Part shown: positions 10,340 to 21,773 of the stretch, piece by piece | Layout: the number at the start of each line of letters is the position of its first letter | Position numbering within the stretch: position 1 is the stretch's first letter | The notes under the pieces: model-generated | Database searches by the model: none | What the model saw: the letters and a program-made list of their open reading frames with translations, nothing else | What the model was told of the DNA's origin: nothing | From: Cenococcum geophilum 1.58 | Lineage: Eukaryota; Ascomycota; Dothideomycetes; Gloniales; Gloniaceae | DNA: 64,000 bases | NCBI GenBank assembly: GCA_001692895.1 | Contig: KV748226.1 | Coordinates: 622,329-686,328 of the forward strand | Reading direction: 5' to 3' | Translations under genes and position numbers: made by a program

Positions 10340-12430
10340 TAACGCAGTTAAGGTTATTCTTAGGGTTTTGTAACTACTATAGGAGGTTTATAGTATAGTA
10401 GTTAAAGAATATTAAACTATTTACTAGGCTTATAAAGAAAGAGGAACTATAGGTATAGGGAGAAGAGTAAAGGAAGTTATTTAAGGAACTTAAGGAGTTA
10501 TTTACCTAGAAGTTAATTCTTAAGATCTATTAACTAGGACTAGATACGGTTATAAAAATAGATATATTAGACTTTATATTAGGAGTATATTTACTATAGA
10601 AGTATAAGAACGTATAGCATCCAGTAATATATTATAGTTGGAAGATAATACCACTAGAGTTAAACTATAACATCTATAATAAGGAGTTGTTAGGTATAGT
10701 TATAGTACTTAAGAAATAGAGAGTATTCTTATAAGGCGTAAAGAAACTATTTATAGTTAAGATAGATTATAAGAACCTAACAGGGTTCCTAATAATAAAA
10801 GAACTTTATTATAGATAGGTTAGATAGGCAGAGATACTTACAGAATATTATTTTAAAATTTAGTATACTAAAGGAACTAAAAATATAAAAGTAGACGCGC
10901 TAAGTAGAAAGGCTAAATTATAGAATAATAAGAAACTATTAGGAGTAATGCTACGCAGAGATAAGAACGGATTAATTAGATATAATTACCCTAAGCTAGT
11001 AGCAACTTTAGAGGATAATAAACTAGAAAGAGTCTATAAGATACTAAAGAGCTTTTAGGTATAAAGAATTCTAAAAGTATTGCTAAAAGATCTATAGATA
11101 GATATATATCAGAATTAAGAAGTAAAGTATATCCTAAAGAGTATAGTAGAGCATTTTATAGAATATTTCTATAAGGGAATAACTTAAGGACATAATAGAG
11201 CAACAGGCTTAATATTAAGACTTTAAGAAGAATATATTATTAACGGAATCTAGGGTATAGCTAGGAAAGTAATAAAAGAGTATTTAGATTACTAAAGGAA
11301 TAAACTAATAAGGCATAAGCTATATAAAGGGCTATAACCTATTAAAATACTAGAGAGACTATAGGAGGTTATATTATAGGACTTTATTATTAAGTTACTA
11401 AAGTTAAGAAATTCTATTACCGGATAGGAGTATAATGTAATCTTAGTAATAGTGGACAAGTTAACTAAATAGGGCTACTTTATAGTATATATAGAAGAAA
11501 TCTTAGTAGAAGATATCACTAGGATCTATATTAAAGAAGTATTTATAAGATATAGAGCACTAAGTAAAATTATATTAGATAGAGATCTAAGATTTATAGC
11601 AGTATTCTAAAAGGTATTTTTAGCAGAATAAGGAGTTCGCGCAGCAATATATATAGCGTATTATCCGTAAATGGACGGATAAACAGAAAGATTAAATTAG
11701 ACGCTAGAACAGTATTTAAGATATTATATTAATTACGTATAGAATAATTGGGTATTATTATTACTAATTATATAGTTCGTATATAATATAATATCTTAGG
11801 AAGGAATAGGCATATTACTATTTAAGGCAAATTATAGATATAAGCTAAGAATATTGTTATTACTATAATAAGCAAAGAAAACGAGTAGCACAGCTAAAGA
11901 AAGGATAAAGATACTAATAAATCTTTATATAGACCTTATGGAATTAGTAAAGAAAGTATAAAAAAAAGAGTAAAAAGGTATTATAATACTAAGAGATCTA
12001 AGGGACCAGATCTTAAGGAGGGGGATAAAGTATAGCTACTATACAAAAATTTCAAGAGTTGACGACTAAGTAAAAAGTTAAACTATATTAGACTAGGACC
12101 TTTTAAGATTATATAAAGGATTTCACCGGTTACATTTAAGTTAAACCTACTAGCCAAGATAAAGATCTACCCTATATAGTATATTATAATACTAGAGCCA
12201 ATATATGGGAATATTAAGCCACTAATTTATAAAGTAGACATATATAGAGGATAAGAGGAAGATAAATAGCAAGTTTTAAAGATTATTAGTTATAAGGACA
12301 TTGACGATAAAATATAGTATAAGGTTAAGTGGATAGGCTATAATAAGACTACCTAGGAACTACTATAGAATTTAAAAAACGCTATAGGAAAGATATAGGA
12401 GTGTTAGAAGAAAACGAGTTAGGTAATATT
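10340..12430 (+). pseudogene. Gypsy-A pol fragment: RT end, RNase H, integrase, chromodomain (dead)
   Basis: Read-through translation shows the RNase H signature YNKELLGIVIVLKKWR near 10680-10725, a degraded RR-VR-AE-L segment and KVDALSR near 10890. The integrase follows with an HFIEYFYKG ... GHNRATG zinc-binding region whose Cys positions appear as Tyr, then VILVIVDKLTK, ILDRDLRF and a YYP-MDG-TERLN box. A chromodomain (VKWIGYN) lies near 12290-12420. Stops replace Gln and Trp in the conserved motifs. The chromodomain places it among chromoviruses. Confidence 0.85.
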
Positions 12431-12439
12431 AAGAAGGAG

Positions 12440-13177
12440 CTAAAGATAAAGGGATTAGTTAAAGGCAATAGACGAGCTGGATTATCTAAAGGATCTACCG
12501 CTAGTGTATAAGCTGTTTCCGCCTCTTTTTAATTAGAATCCTTTTTAGCCTCCTTAGCCTTAAGCTTATAGAGACCTTACTTAACTAAGTGGTACTCTTT
12601 AAAATACACCTTCTTATAAACCTTCTTAAGATAAACTAAATGGGCGAATATAGTCTAATAAAGCTTAAATGCACGCCGCTAAGCTTCTAGGAGACGAGTA
12701 AACTCTTTAAAGGAATAACGGAGTTTATTATAAGCTGCGATAAGAAAAACTTTAAGCTTTTTAGCTTTAAATTAAACACGGGACCCTATAGCAGATTAGA
12801 TAAGGAAGTTAGAGACTTTAAAGACTAATAAGACGCGTATATTTAGCGTTAGATACGGACCGAATATCGCAGGATAACCGTATGTTTAATTTCGTACACT
12901 TAGTATAAGAAGAAGGTTGGCGACCGGATGGAGTCGCGATTGCAATATATATTAACTTCTTCTCCATATAATAAGAACAAGAAGGTATAACTTTACTAAG
13001 AGATAGGATTTTAAGCACTATATAGTTGCGATAATTTATAAAAGAGGAAAAAGTTGCCTTGGGTATAATAAGTAATAGTAAAGGTTATTAAATTAAAGAC
13101 GGGAATGCTATACCTCTAATAGACGACTTAGAGATAGGAGATATCTTTAAGGACGAAGATAAAGAGGAGGGGGGTAG
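12440..13177. other. 3' non-pol portion of Gypsy-A, content unclear
   Basis: This lies between the chromodomain and the LTR. The minus strand has an open but RIP-like reading with basic residues (near 12560-12780, for example YLKKVYKKVYFKEYHL) that I do not recognise. It ends in a polypurine tract, AGAGGAGGGGGG. Confidence 0.4.
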
Positions 13178-13609
13178 TGTTACGGACCTTATATTAGCAG
13201 TAGTAGCACTACTAAGAAGGGATATAAACGGACTAGTGGTAGAAGCATAGGAGGTGCTAAAATTAGTTAAGCTATAGGATAAGGGGTAGCCTAGTTATAT
13301 AATAAGTTATAAGATAAGATCTATAAGATCTATAAGATCTATAAGATCTATAAGGTCTATTTATATACTTTACGTACCTTATATACCTTACATACTTAAG
13401 TATTTCTTAGGCGCAGTATTATATATTTAAAGGACCACAGTTCCTACCTAGATAGTTCTCTTCTTTGTAGTAAATCTTAGAATATAATTAGAGTTAATCT
13501 ATTAGGTAACCACTCTACTAGTTATTATTACGTTGTTGACTTCCTATTTACCTATATACCTAGCCTATTAATAAGTTTACCGTAGTTCCTGCTACAAGGC
13601 TTTATTATA
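13178..13609 (+). repeat. 3' LTR of Gypsy-A copy 1
   Basis: It starts TGTTACGG right after a polypurine tract and ends ...ATTATA, the RIP equivalent of the GTTACA end seen in the other copy; every terminal difference I compared is a C/T or A/G transition. Inside is a 9-bp tandem array, AGATCTATA, five copies at about 13317-13360. Confidence 0.8.
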
Positions 13610-14130
13610 GTAGCATTTTTCTTTTATTTATACGGCGGCGGGACCAAAAAGAATACCTAGAGTAGTTCTTTTATAATATTATAGTTCTCTATAATAATCT
13701 CTCCCCATTCTCTAGCTTTCTTAATTAGTAGTATTTTAGCGAACGTGGATATAGCCTACAGATTAAGGTATTTTAACGCTTTCTATATATTGTTACTACT
13801 ACTAAGAAATTTATCCTAGTAGAGCTTTCTATATCGCTAAATAGTCCTATAAAAGAGCTTCTTCGCTCTTACTATAACATTATATAATTTAGGGTCGTTC
13901 CTTTCTTACCTCTGTATTATATTATTCCTATTCCTCTAGTATATATATAACTTCCTTAGCGTTATAAGGTCTTTGTTTCTGTAACCGACTACTAAGGCTC
14001 GTATTATCTTATAACTTACCACCCGTTTCTTACTATCGTATATCTTACTACCTATATCTTACTACCTATTTCCATTACCTATTGCTAACTATAAGCGCTG
14101 TCTACCGAGGCAATTGTGCATTATCGTCAT
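13610..14130. other. AT-rich stretch, no gene recognised
   Basis: Between the Gypsy-A LTR and the LINE fragment. A longish plus-strand reading with many stops exists but I could not assign it to a family. RIP-type composition continues. Confidence 0.4.
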
Positions 14131-16480
14131 TATCTTCTTGCCACCATTTCATGTATATATACCACTTGATTTCCATAAATTTACAATTAAGTTGCTTGGT
14201 CAATTCCCACACTACAAAAGCTTATAGTTTTAATATCTTTTTATATATAGTAATAGCTTAGCCCGCCAGCAGTGTGCTTTAAGGGCTTTATTAGCCTATC
14301 TATTAAGATAGTTAACTATTTTATCTATATCTTTTATAGGGAATCCCATCTCTTTCTATTGCTCTATATCTTCTTAAATCTTATTTTAGTTTATATTTTT
14401 AATAAGCAGCCTCTCTTAGCTCTTCTACGTATTTATATTAAACTAGAAGCTAGTATAGATAGCTCTATAGCTTAACCCGTACTTATACTCCTAAATAGCA
14501 TATTTTGCTAGTTTACTTACTAGGCCTAAGGTTATAAGTATAAGGTTAATTATTAATATTTACCCCGCGTCGCTCTTAAATATAGGTACTTTTACTAAAA
14601 GTAGGCTCTAGAGTAACTAGTCCGCTATAAAGTTAATAATTAGCGCGCTTTTTCCTACGTTAATATAGTGCTAATATAACTTCCTCCCTATAGCGGGTTA
14701 TATCAATTAAAGTTATCTATAATTACTGCCTTAGTATATAGGTCGCGCAATAATTTACTCTAGATTAGACTATTGATTATCTCTAGCCTATTAGAGAGCT
14801 CCTCTAGGTTTTTTTCTTTAGTTTTTCTTAAGTATCTATTTAGAATATATGCTAACATAATTATAAGTCTCCTTTAGCTAATATGCGCTACTACTACTAT
14901 AATATCCACTAAATCTATCTATAGCTATATAGCTACTAGCTCTTTAGATATCTAGGTATATAACCTATCTAGGGAATACCACTACTTTCTGCCTAATAGG
15001 ATAAACCTTATTTACTAGGGGTTTAAGCCAGCTAGCGCTACTTTCCTATTTAAGAGAAAGTAGTAAGGCTCCTAGCCTAGAATAAAGTAGAAGCCTGCTA
15101 GCGTTTTATCGTTATATAGCATATACTACGCTTCCCTATACTTTTTTACATTTACCTAGATAATCTAAAGTTCTTTATTTATAGCGCTATCGTGCAAAAA
15201 TCCTATCTATCTCTTTTCTATATACTAGGTATTTATAGTATAAGGCTTAATAAAAACCCTAACAATTTACGTAGTATAGATTAACCGTCTTATACTAGAG
15301 ATAGCCTTACCGTCTATATATTTTGCATATATTAGGTTATATATAGTCTTTAGCCCTATATCTAAACCTTTTATATTTATAGCATACTATAGGGGTACAT
15401 CGCTCCTTAAATAGTAATATGATAATTACACCTCCCCTAAATAATACATTATCCGACATAAGTAGCTTCTTTATACCCTCCTTTATTACCACTTTGATAA
15501 TTACTAATACGTGCTAGCCGCGCGGCTTTAGTTATCTAAGCTATCTTATTATATATACCTCTATACTATTCTCTATCCTAAAGCACTTTATAGCTAACTT
15601 ACTTTCTTTTCCGCTATTAATATCTATTACTAGAGGTACTTTAACCCAGTCTGCCTAAACTATATACTACTTAGGTCCAATAAGCCTCACCCTAAGGATA
15701 TATAGTTTAAGCTATTAAGCATTCGTCTGCCTAAATATAGCTTTTTTATCTTTTTCTACTAAGAATCTAATAATGCTCGCGCTATCGCTTATTTACTATA
15801 CGTGGAAGTTCTTAAGTATAGCTCTTATAACATCCTTTATACCTTATATAATGGTTTACTTTACTACTTTAGTAATAGCTACCTTCTCTATTGCCTTTAA
15901 ACCTACTTAGCTAACGTCTATTACTAGCTATTAATTAGGTTCCTTAGAGTTCCTAGCGCTTATTATTTATAGTAAAGTTATCTCTAGCCCTACTATGCCT
16001 CTACTAGCCGCTACTAATACCTATAATTATATTAGAGCTAAGGGAGTATTTAGTCACGCTTATAAGGATTAGATAGCTTTCTAGAGTTTAATATTTTACT
16101 TTTTAAGGCTTCGTTATTCTAATTTAATATCTACTAGTTTATTTCTAATACTCTTAATAATACTTCTGGCTTATAATAATATTACTCTATTATATTATAG
16201 TTTCTTTAAGGCTTTTAATAAGTTAGCAGAATTTGTTATAATTAATACCTCCTCCTTTACGTTTGGGTAAGGTAGAGACTCTTACTATAGGGAATGGAGG
16301 CAGTATATGCTGCGTAGCCTGTCTTTAAGCGGCTCGTGTCCTCAGCGACTGCTAGGCCTCTTGCACCTTCGCGCCCGGTTTATTTGTACGTCCTCTTAGT
16401 GGAGCTGCTGGCGGTTCCAGAGGTGGTGTTGCTGATACGCGTTTAGGGGTCAAAGCAGCCATTAGGGCTCCGGGGCTTCG
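14130..16480 (-). mobile_element. LINE fragment (-): ORF1 and endonuclease region
   Basis: Read on the minus strand the ORF1-like part comes first (start codon at 16462-16460, translation MAALTPKRVSATPPLEPP...). An endonuclease-like part follows with D-FN-x-H-P-L-G and the C-terminal block typical of LINE apurinic endonucleases (about 14700-14520). The RT is absent, so the copy is cut at about 14130. The first 170 bp of ORF1 (16290-16462) are hardly mutated while everything below about 16290 is heavily RIP-altered. Confidence 0.7.
15300..16462 (-). pseudogene. LINE ORF1 (gag-like), broken
   Basis: The ATG at 16462 opens a frame rich in Pro, Arg and Ala, with in-frame TAG stops after about 33 codons and again soon after, at positions that look like former Trp codons. 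Further down, the minus strand shows the ORF1 arrangement of a basic RNA-binding region (SSGKESKLAIKCFRIENS, LVIIKVVIKEG) ahead of a putative zinc-knuckle region. ORF1 proteins bind the LINE RNA. Assignment is by overall layout and resemblance to the better-preserved ORF1 at 43900-45384. Confidence 0.6.
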
Positions 16481-16499
16481 TTCGGTGGGCCGCAGGGGC

Positions 16500-16844
16500 C
16501 GCCTTGCCGCGGGAACTAGCTAAACGAAAGACCAGGATTCGATGAAAAGAATGTCCGAGATGAATATCCTCCTCTTTCAAAAGTTTTCACTCTCGCCAGT
16601 GGTATTCATAGACCTCAACAAGAGTACGCCACCTCAGCAAGGGTGTGGCCGGTGCGGGTCGGCCGCCCTCCGTGCTTGTGGTGGCGATGTCTTATACCAA
16701 ATTACTTTAAATACCGTTAGATATTAGTAATAAGCATGCTTACGCAGCTCGACTTAGTCCACATTTGCACTAGCTTAAATTCTCTACCAAATGATAGGGC
16801 GAAGATGTATTATAATGTATAGGAATAAGCATTTATTAATAATA
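16500..16844. other. Mixed-composition spacer, no gene seen
   Basis: GC-rich at first (LINE 5' leader or flank), then AT-rich. A 61-codon open frame at 16542-16727 has no recognisable features. Confidence 0.35.
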
Positions 16845-17450
16845 ATAATAATTCTTCTTTGATTAACGTCTGATACGGATGCTATCTAGCCCCACGCAGA
16901 CTACTCCGTATACAAGGGAAAAGTAATATTGACGGGAAAAAACCCTTGCTGCTGGGGGGGAGGAAAAACCCTATGAGCCACCTTAGTAGGATGAAAAACC
17001 CCGATTTGCCATGTCTGTCCGTAGCGGCGGCCCTACGGGTCTATGGCTACGTCCTGTCCTCCTTAGATATTTAAACTCCTTAGGAATTACTGCTTCCTTC
17101 TCTAGCTTACCCTAGCTAGGGTTTACTACGTCCCAGCTAGGCCTTGCCAATTAATTGCCGTACTGCTGTTTCCCGTATCTTGGCCATCCCCTATATGCTA
17201 TTTCTTGTCTAACCATTGCTATATACGCCATGCCTTCCCCCCCCTAGGGCCTATTAAAGGCGTAAGGGGGATTTATCCGTTCTAACTACCGTAATACTGA
17301 TAAGCGAGCGGGATATTGTGTATTTAGGTATCTTTTATGCCTAGGCCCTAGCTAGGCCCTTTTTAAGGGTTACTACTCCGTTAAAAGAAGATAGGGAAAA
17401 CCGTGGGTCGCAATCTAGGCTGCTAGGTAGTATTTGGTAGAAAAAACGGC
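16845..17450 (-). mobile_element. LINE 3'-end fragment (-)
   Basis: On the minus strand this ends in a segment (GGAGTAGTC-GCGTGGG...) shared with the 3' end of the LINE at about 2875-2910, followed by an ATT-repeat tail (16842-16853). Upstream on the minus strand is a reading ending AVIPKEFKYLRR, similar in place to the LINE ORF2 C-terminus. It is probably a 5'-truncated insertion. Confidence 0.6.
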
Positions 17451-18102
17451 GAGTGACCGCATGCTCCGCGGGCGATCGCCCTGGGGGTTAGGAGGGGCCG
17501 TATATTTACTCATTCGTCTGCTTATTCGTTCGCAATCGCTCGTTCGTTAATATAAGAGGTCGTTAATGCTTTCTATTAGGGGTCGGGGGATGCTATTAAA
17601 TGCTGTATATCCACGTTGGATTATATAGGTGCCTTAATAGGAGAATAGCGTAGCTAAATTGTAGAGGGCCATAGTAGTGGTTTTTGAGATCTCACTATCT
17701 AAAAATTTTTCACCACCGCCTATAACGCTCACAACCACGACCACCAGGTCCTATCGCACGCTGTACGACGTCTCTGTGTTGGCTCTGAGTCTGAACTTCG
17801 AAGACCTAGGTTCGTAGCCGTCACCACGTACAGGTGCAGAGTCCGTTTTCGACGGCCTAAGCATTTATTATGTAGAACTATCCAAGCAAACAAGCGTCCT
17901 TATATCCTAGCCTAGATCTATTAATCTAAAATAGAGTAACTGATTTACCACGTAAACCTCCGGGCGTTCTTCTTTCAATTTAATTAGGGCTTATGCCCAA
18001 TCTAGATATTGAATCCAGAGGGCCGAACTTCTAGAGGGCCGAACTACCAGTTCTGGGTAATCTTGCGCTGCGACCAGGTCGTCTGGCCCGTTACCACCCA
18101 CG
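17451..18102. other. Normal-composition intergenic region
   Basis: No gene recognised. A near-repeat AGAGGGCCGAACT occurs twice at about 18017-18046. This lies where the remainder of the lectin-like gene would be expected, but I see no continuing reading frame. Confidence 0.4.
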
Positions 18103-18182
18103 CTACCCACGGTGGGTTAGTAATAGGAAAGTAAAAGGGAAATAGGGAGTCGCGTTAAAAGGAGCAACGACATAAAACTCAC

Positions 18183-18407
18183 CTCCTGGTTATTGCCTCT
18201 AGTGTACGAGACGGCGCTGATCTGAGGGGCTGCGGGGTGGACAGTGTTGCCGTTAAGCAGAACACTGGCTGTAGCGTATGATGGATGGCTCGGGTCCTCG
18301 CCCGACCTCTGGGCGGTTAGGGTAGCGAGCGAGCCATTCTCCCGCCTATAGTAGAGGGTGCTAAGCCGGTTTGACTCGACAGCGGAGATAGAGATAGGAG
18401 CGCTCAT
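18183..18407 (-). pseudogene. First exon of a fungal lectin-like gene, 3' part missing or unrecognised
   Basis: ATG at 18407 in a good context (AAAATGAGC) opens 75 codons: MSAPISISAVESNRLSTLYY, then RRENGSLATL and a second ISAVSYTRGNNQE segment. The repeated S-A-V ... YY-x(4)-NGSL layout resembles blades of fucose-binding beta-propeller lectins (AAL type), a tentative match. A consensus donor GTGAGT follows directly after codon 75, with TACTAACC and AG at 18103 giving an 80-nt intron. Each acceptor I tried (18103 and two further down) leads to a stop within about 15 codons. The gene therefore seems truncated. Composition is normal, with no RIP. Confidence 0.45.
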
Positions 18408-18757
18408 TTTGGATGAGAATGGCGGTTATAATTTCTGTATCTAGGAAATTAGGATTGTAGGTTGGTGGTGATGGAAGAAACTGGGTAGTTTATCATGATA
18501 TTTATATTGATTTTCAATATAAGGTGTAAGATGTGAACCTGGCCAACTATAAGTGGGCAGGAAATCACGCAATTGGAGCTAACAGATCTTCACCCATACT
18601 TATCAATATGGCTGTCGCTCATACCATCATTTCTGCGAGGGATGTACGTCTTATGCAGCCAACTTGCTCAGTCGCCTTTCCAAGCCTACAAGTCGGGGAT
18701 GTCGCAGCATATTAAACTTGTTTCATTTTGTCATGCTGCATTTAGTATGTCCGATAG
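18408..18757. other. Upstream region of the lectin-like exon
   Basis: Normal-composition sequence without a supported gene. Small open frames at 18533-18761 start at non-ATG codons and carry no recognised motif. Confidence 0.4.
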
Positions 18758-19126
18758 TTAGCGGACAGCGAGCTTTGAGGCCTTATAGCTGACTAACTGC
18801 AGCCAAATGGATTGCTCGCCGTCCGCTGCGTCAAAACCAGGTACGCTGACTGTTACGCTGTTAGCTCGCTATATTAGGAAATTGTGCGCGTGCCAAGACC
18901 CTAGAGCCTCCTAACAGTCCTGCCAGGAACCTCTTCGGAACCGAGCAGGACTGCCGTAAGATACTCACACTCCAGTTCCTGACAGGACCCTGTCAGGGGC
19001 CTGATCGGACGGTCAGTACTATCGGGTCCCCGCCCGGACCCGCGCAGACTGGATTCGCAAGTCCGCGCCTAAGGTGCGTTAAAAAAATTCTGATGCACCA
19101 CATTCCTTAGCAATGTCTTAGTAGTA
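18758..19126. repeat. Cluster of short inverted repeats
   Basis: Three inverted pairs are packed here. AGCGGACAGCGAGC (18760-18773) faces GCTCGCCGTCCGCT (18814-18827). CAGTCCTGC (18915-18923) faces GCAGGACTG (18945-18953). CCTGACAG (18978-18985) faces CTGTCAGG (18990-18997) with a 4-nt loop. The region is GC-rich and not RIP-altered. It may be the remains of small DNA transposons. No target duplications were found. Confidence 0.55.
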
Positions 19127-20198
19127 GGAGTTCTCCCCACTCCCTGCACGTTCCCACTCAATGCACGGTTTTCCTCACCAAAATTTGCCCAAATACACCT
19201 TTTTATACCACCTATAACTTAATAACCTTTTAATAGAATTTTATAAAATTTTAAATATAGCTTATTAAATACTAAAACTATAATTTTATATAAAAATATT
19301 ATAATATATTATAAAATATATATACTTAAAATTAGGTTAAAAAAGTACTTTTTTAGTAAGACTTAGTATTATTAACATTATTATTAATAAAGCTATTATA
19401 TAGCTAGATTTTATATATATATATATTTATTATATAAATAAGTGTTTTTAATATTTATATAGTTTATAAATTATATATTAAGTAAATTATATTAAAATTT
19501 AATATAGTTAAAATATATATATTTATATTATAAATAAAGTTTTTATATAATAAATTAAAGCCATAAAATACTTTACTATAAGTAAAATTAAGTATAAAAA
19601 AATATAATTAAGCTTATTATTATATCTAATATAAAAATTGAATTTTTTTAGTTTAGATAAAAAGTAAGCTTCTTTATTTTATATTATAACCAACGATATT
19701 TTATAAATTTTATTTTATAAATGCCTTTACCTTTTATATGATAAGCTATATTAAAATTTTTATATTAATTGCTATTATAATAATTAAGTTATAAGCATTT
19801 TAAAAGAATTCTATAAAAAAATTTCCAGAACTATATACAAGCTAACTATATATATAAGCCGGTTACCGATATATTAAAAAAGCTTACTTATATTATAAAT
19901 ATAGATATATATAAAATCTAGCTTTATAATGGCCTTATTAATAATATTATTATTAATATTAAGTTTTATTAGAAAAGTACTTTTTTAACCTAACTTTAAG
20001 TATATATATTTTATAATATATTATAATATTTTTATATAAAATTATAGTTTTAGTATTTAATAAGCTATATTTAAAATTTTATAAAATTCTATTAAAAGGT
20101 TATTAAGTTATAGGTGGTATAAAAAGGTGTATTTGGGCAAATTTTGGTGAGGAAAACCGTGCATTGAGTGGGACCGTGCACGGAGGGCGGAGAACCCG
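19127..20198. mobile_element. Fold-back (long terminal inverted repeat) element, 1.07 kb, non-coding
   Basis: Two long inverted arms of roughly 300 bp (about 19127-19450 and 19890-20198) match almost base for base, including AAAAAAGTACTTTTTTA-like stretches and the outer segment CACTCAATGCACGGTTTTCC. The ends read GGAGTTCTCC and the complement of CGGGTTCTCC, next to a TA on each side, which fits TA-targeting (Tc1/mariner-type) insertion. The centre is AT-rich with no ORF. The high arm identity argues for a young element or selective preservation. Confidence 0.75.
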
Positions 20199-20363
20199 TA
20201 TCACTGCAACCCGCATTATAACAGGCCCTTCAGGCGATCGCCAATCCTGAAACCCCATTATCCAGCCATCTTGCTGTCCGATAAGCCATAATCACATCCT
20301 TTACCACCTGTCTGAGTCCTAATCGCACGGCTGATGAATTGCGCCCTGTCATCTGCCAACGTA

Positions 20364-20627
20364 CAGGGTATCCGACCTCCGGTGTCCCCCCCCTGTGTGC
20401 GCGCGCAACACACACAGCAATTTCGGTAATCACTAGTCAAGTGCACCATCTAGCGTAGATACTATGCGCTTGCCAAAAGAGCTGTGCACCCGCAAGAGGG
20501 GTAAAGCCTTGAATTTTTAAGCTTAATCACAAGAGTTAAACCTGAAATTCTCTAGTGCGTACGAAGCGAAATTGCTGTGTGTTGCGCGCGCACACATAGG
20601 GGGGGACACCGGAGGTCGGATACCCTG
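20364..20627. mobile_element. 264-bp MITE with about 60-bp terminal inverted repeats
   Basis: Left end CAGGGTATCCGACCTCCGG and right end its complement, continuing through a C-run, alternating GTGTGCGCGCGC sequence and CAGCAATTTCG. TA flanks both ends (20362-20363 and 20628-20629). No coding capacity. TA duplication suggests Tc1/mariner mobilisation. Open frames across the arms are mirror images of one another and are not genes. Confidence 0.8.
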
Positions 20628-20629
20628 TA

Positions 20630-21158
20630 TATGCTTCTGCCACGTTCACGCCGTAGCACGGTCTATCCGATCTCACTCTCACAAAAGAGATAGATCGGCA
20701 AGTCGACATGGGATGTCGTCTAAGTTAGGCTCGGCCCGGGCGGGACGGGTATGTCGATCCCATTCCGCGAAGGTTTTCATCGTCGATTGCAATAGAACGA
20801 TTCCACCTGCTACAACACCTGCCCGAATGGGCAAGGTGCTTGATCTTACCCTTACCACCCCCATGCCTACCCCCTGCCCACCCCTTGTGCGAGGCTTACA
20901 CGGTAAAATAAGGCGGCTGGCATAACTCTTATAGGAGAACAAAGAGGTATATTAAAGTAATAATAATAAATAAGAAAATTTTAATAATATATTAAAGATA
21001 CGTCTAAATTAGATAAAGGTTAATAATGGAAAGTAAAGGTTAAGGAAAAGGACTAAGCTTTATAAGTAAGGTATCTTTATACCTTACCTTCCAATACCCT
21101 TTTAGCGTATAGCTATAATCTTACTAATATAACTCTGTTATAATAGCGCAATTTAAAA
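20630..21158. other. Intergenic: normal composition to about 20935, then AT-rich
   Basis: Opposed open frames at 20572-20925 (+) and 20679-20942 (-) have no recognisable domains and the plus one starts inside the MITE. The AT-rich part contains the small palindrome GGTAT-CTTT-ATACC near 21067-21081. Confidence 0.4.
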
Positions 21159-21163
21159 GGAAG
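21159..21163. repeat. Target-site duplication of Copia-1 (GGAAG)
   Basis: GGAAG precedes the left LTR and the identical GGAAG at 27055-27059 follows the right LTR. Confidence 0.85.
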
Positions 21164-21421
21164 TGTAGCTAGAATATATTGCATTACAATAGCAGACATA
21201 TCGCGATGGCGGCTAAGCCGCTAGCGGTAAGCGAGCCAATAGCGATTTTCTATCCCGGGGATGGAAAATCGTAATTAGTTAATAGAAGTTATGGGAGGAC
21301 ACGCGAAGAGCTTTATCCTTTGCGACGCGTAGATTATAGAGAATTAAGATCTACTAACAACACCGTATAGTATATATTATTGTAATATATATATTCTGCA
21401 CGTTGTTAAAGCATACCAACA
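21164..21421 (+). repeat. 5' LTR of Copia-1
   Basis: Begins TGTAGCTAG and ends CCAACA. It contains a near-palindrome TTTTCTATCCCGGGGATGG (about 21246-21268) and GGCGGCTAAGCCGCTAGCGG. Differences from the right LTR are mostly transitions. Confidence 0.95.
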
Positions 21422-21773
21422 CTAATTAGTGAGCGCGCACAGATTAGGAAACACGTAGATAGCTTAAAAGATAGTTATACTGTCCACCTTACAGCAGATT
21501 AGAAGATAGTTATACTTATCCACCTTTTATATTAGCCTATTTTAGTTAAAGAGAAGAAGAGAAACCACCTAGAAGTACTTGTCTAGTATCCATAATAACT
21601 TCTAGACGTCTCGTTCTATCTACTCTAGAAGGTTACTACGCAGAACACCTTAACCCTTACCTTAACCGCCTCCTTAACCGCCTCCTTAAACGCCTCTTTA
21701 ACCGCCTCCTTAACCACTCCCCTACCTTTACCTATAAACACCCTAACCTACCTAAATAATATATAAGATATAA

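Larger units (their letters stand above)
10270..13609 (+). mobile_element. Gypsy chromovirus, family A, 5'-truncated copy with 3' LTR
   Basis: The element begins inside the reverse transcriptase (RT) C-terminus and continues through RNase H, integrase and chromodomain to a purine tract (about 13162-13174) and a 3' LTR at 13178-13609. The 5' LTR, gag, protease and most of RT are missing. The LTR matches, in reverse orientation, the LTR at 38223-38646, so two partial copies of this family are in the window. Heavy RIP is evident. Confidence 0.85.

Noticed and set aside
20230..20942. Opposed ORFs around the 264-bp MITE
   Set aside because: Their similar peptides come from the two inverted arms read on opposite strands.
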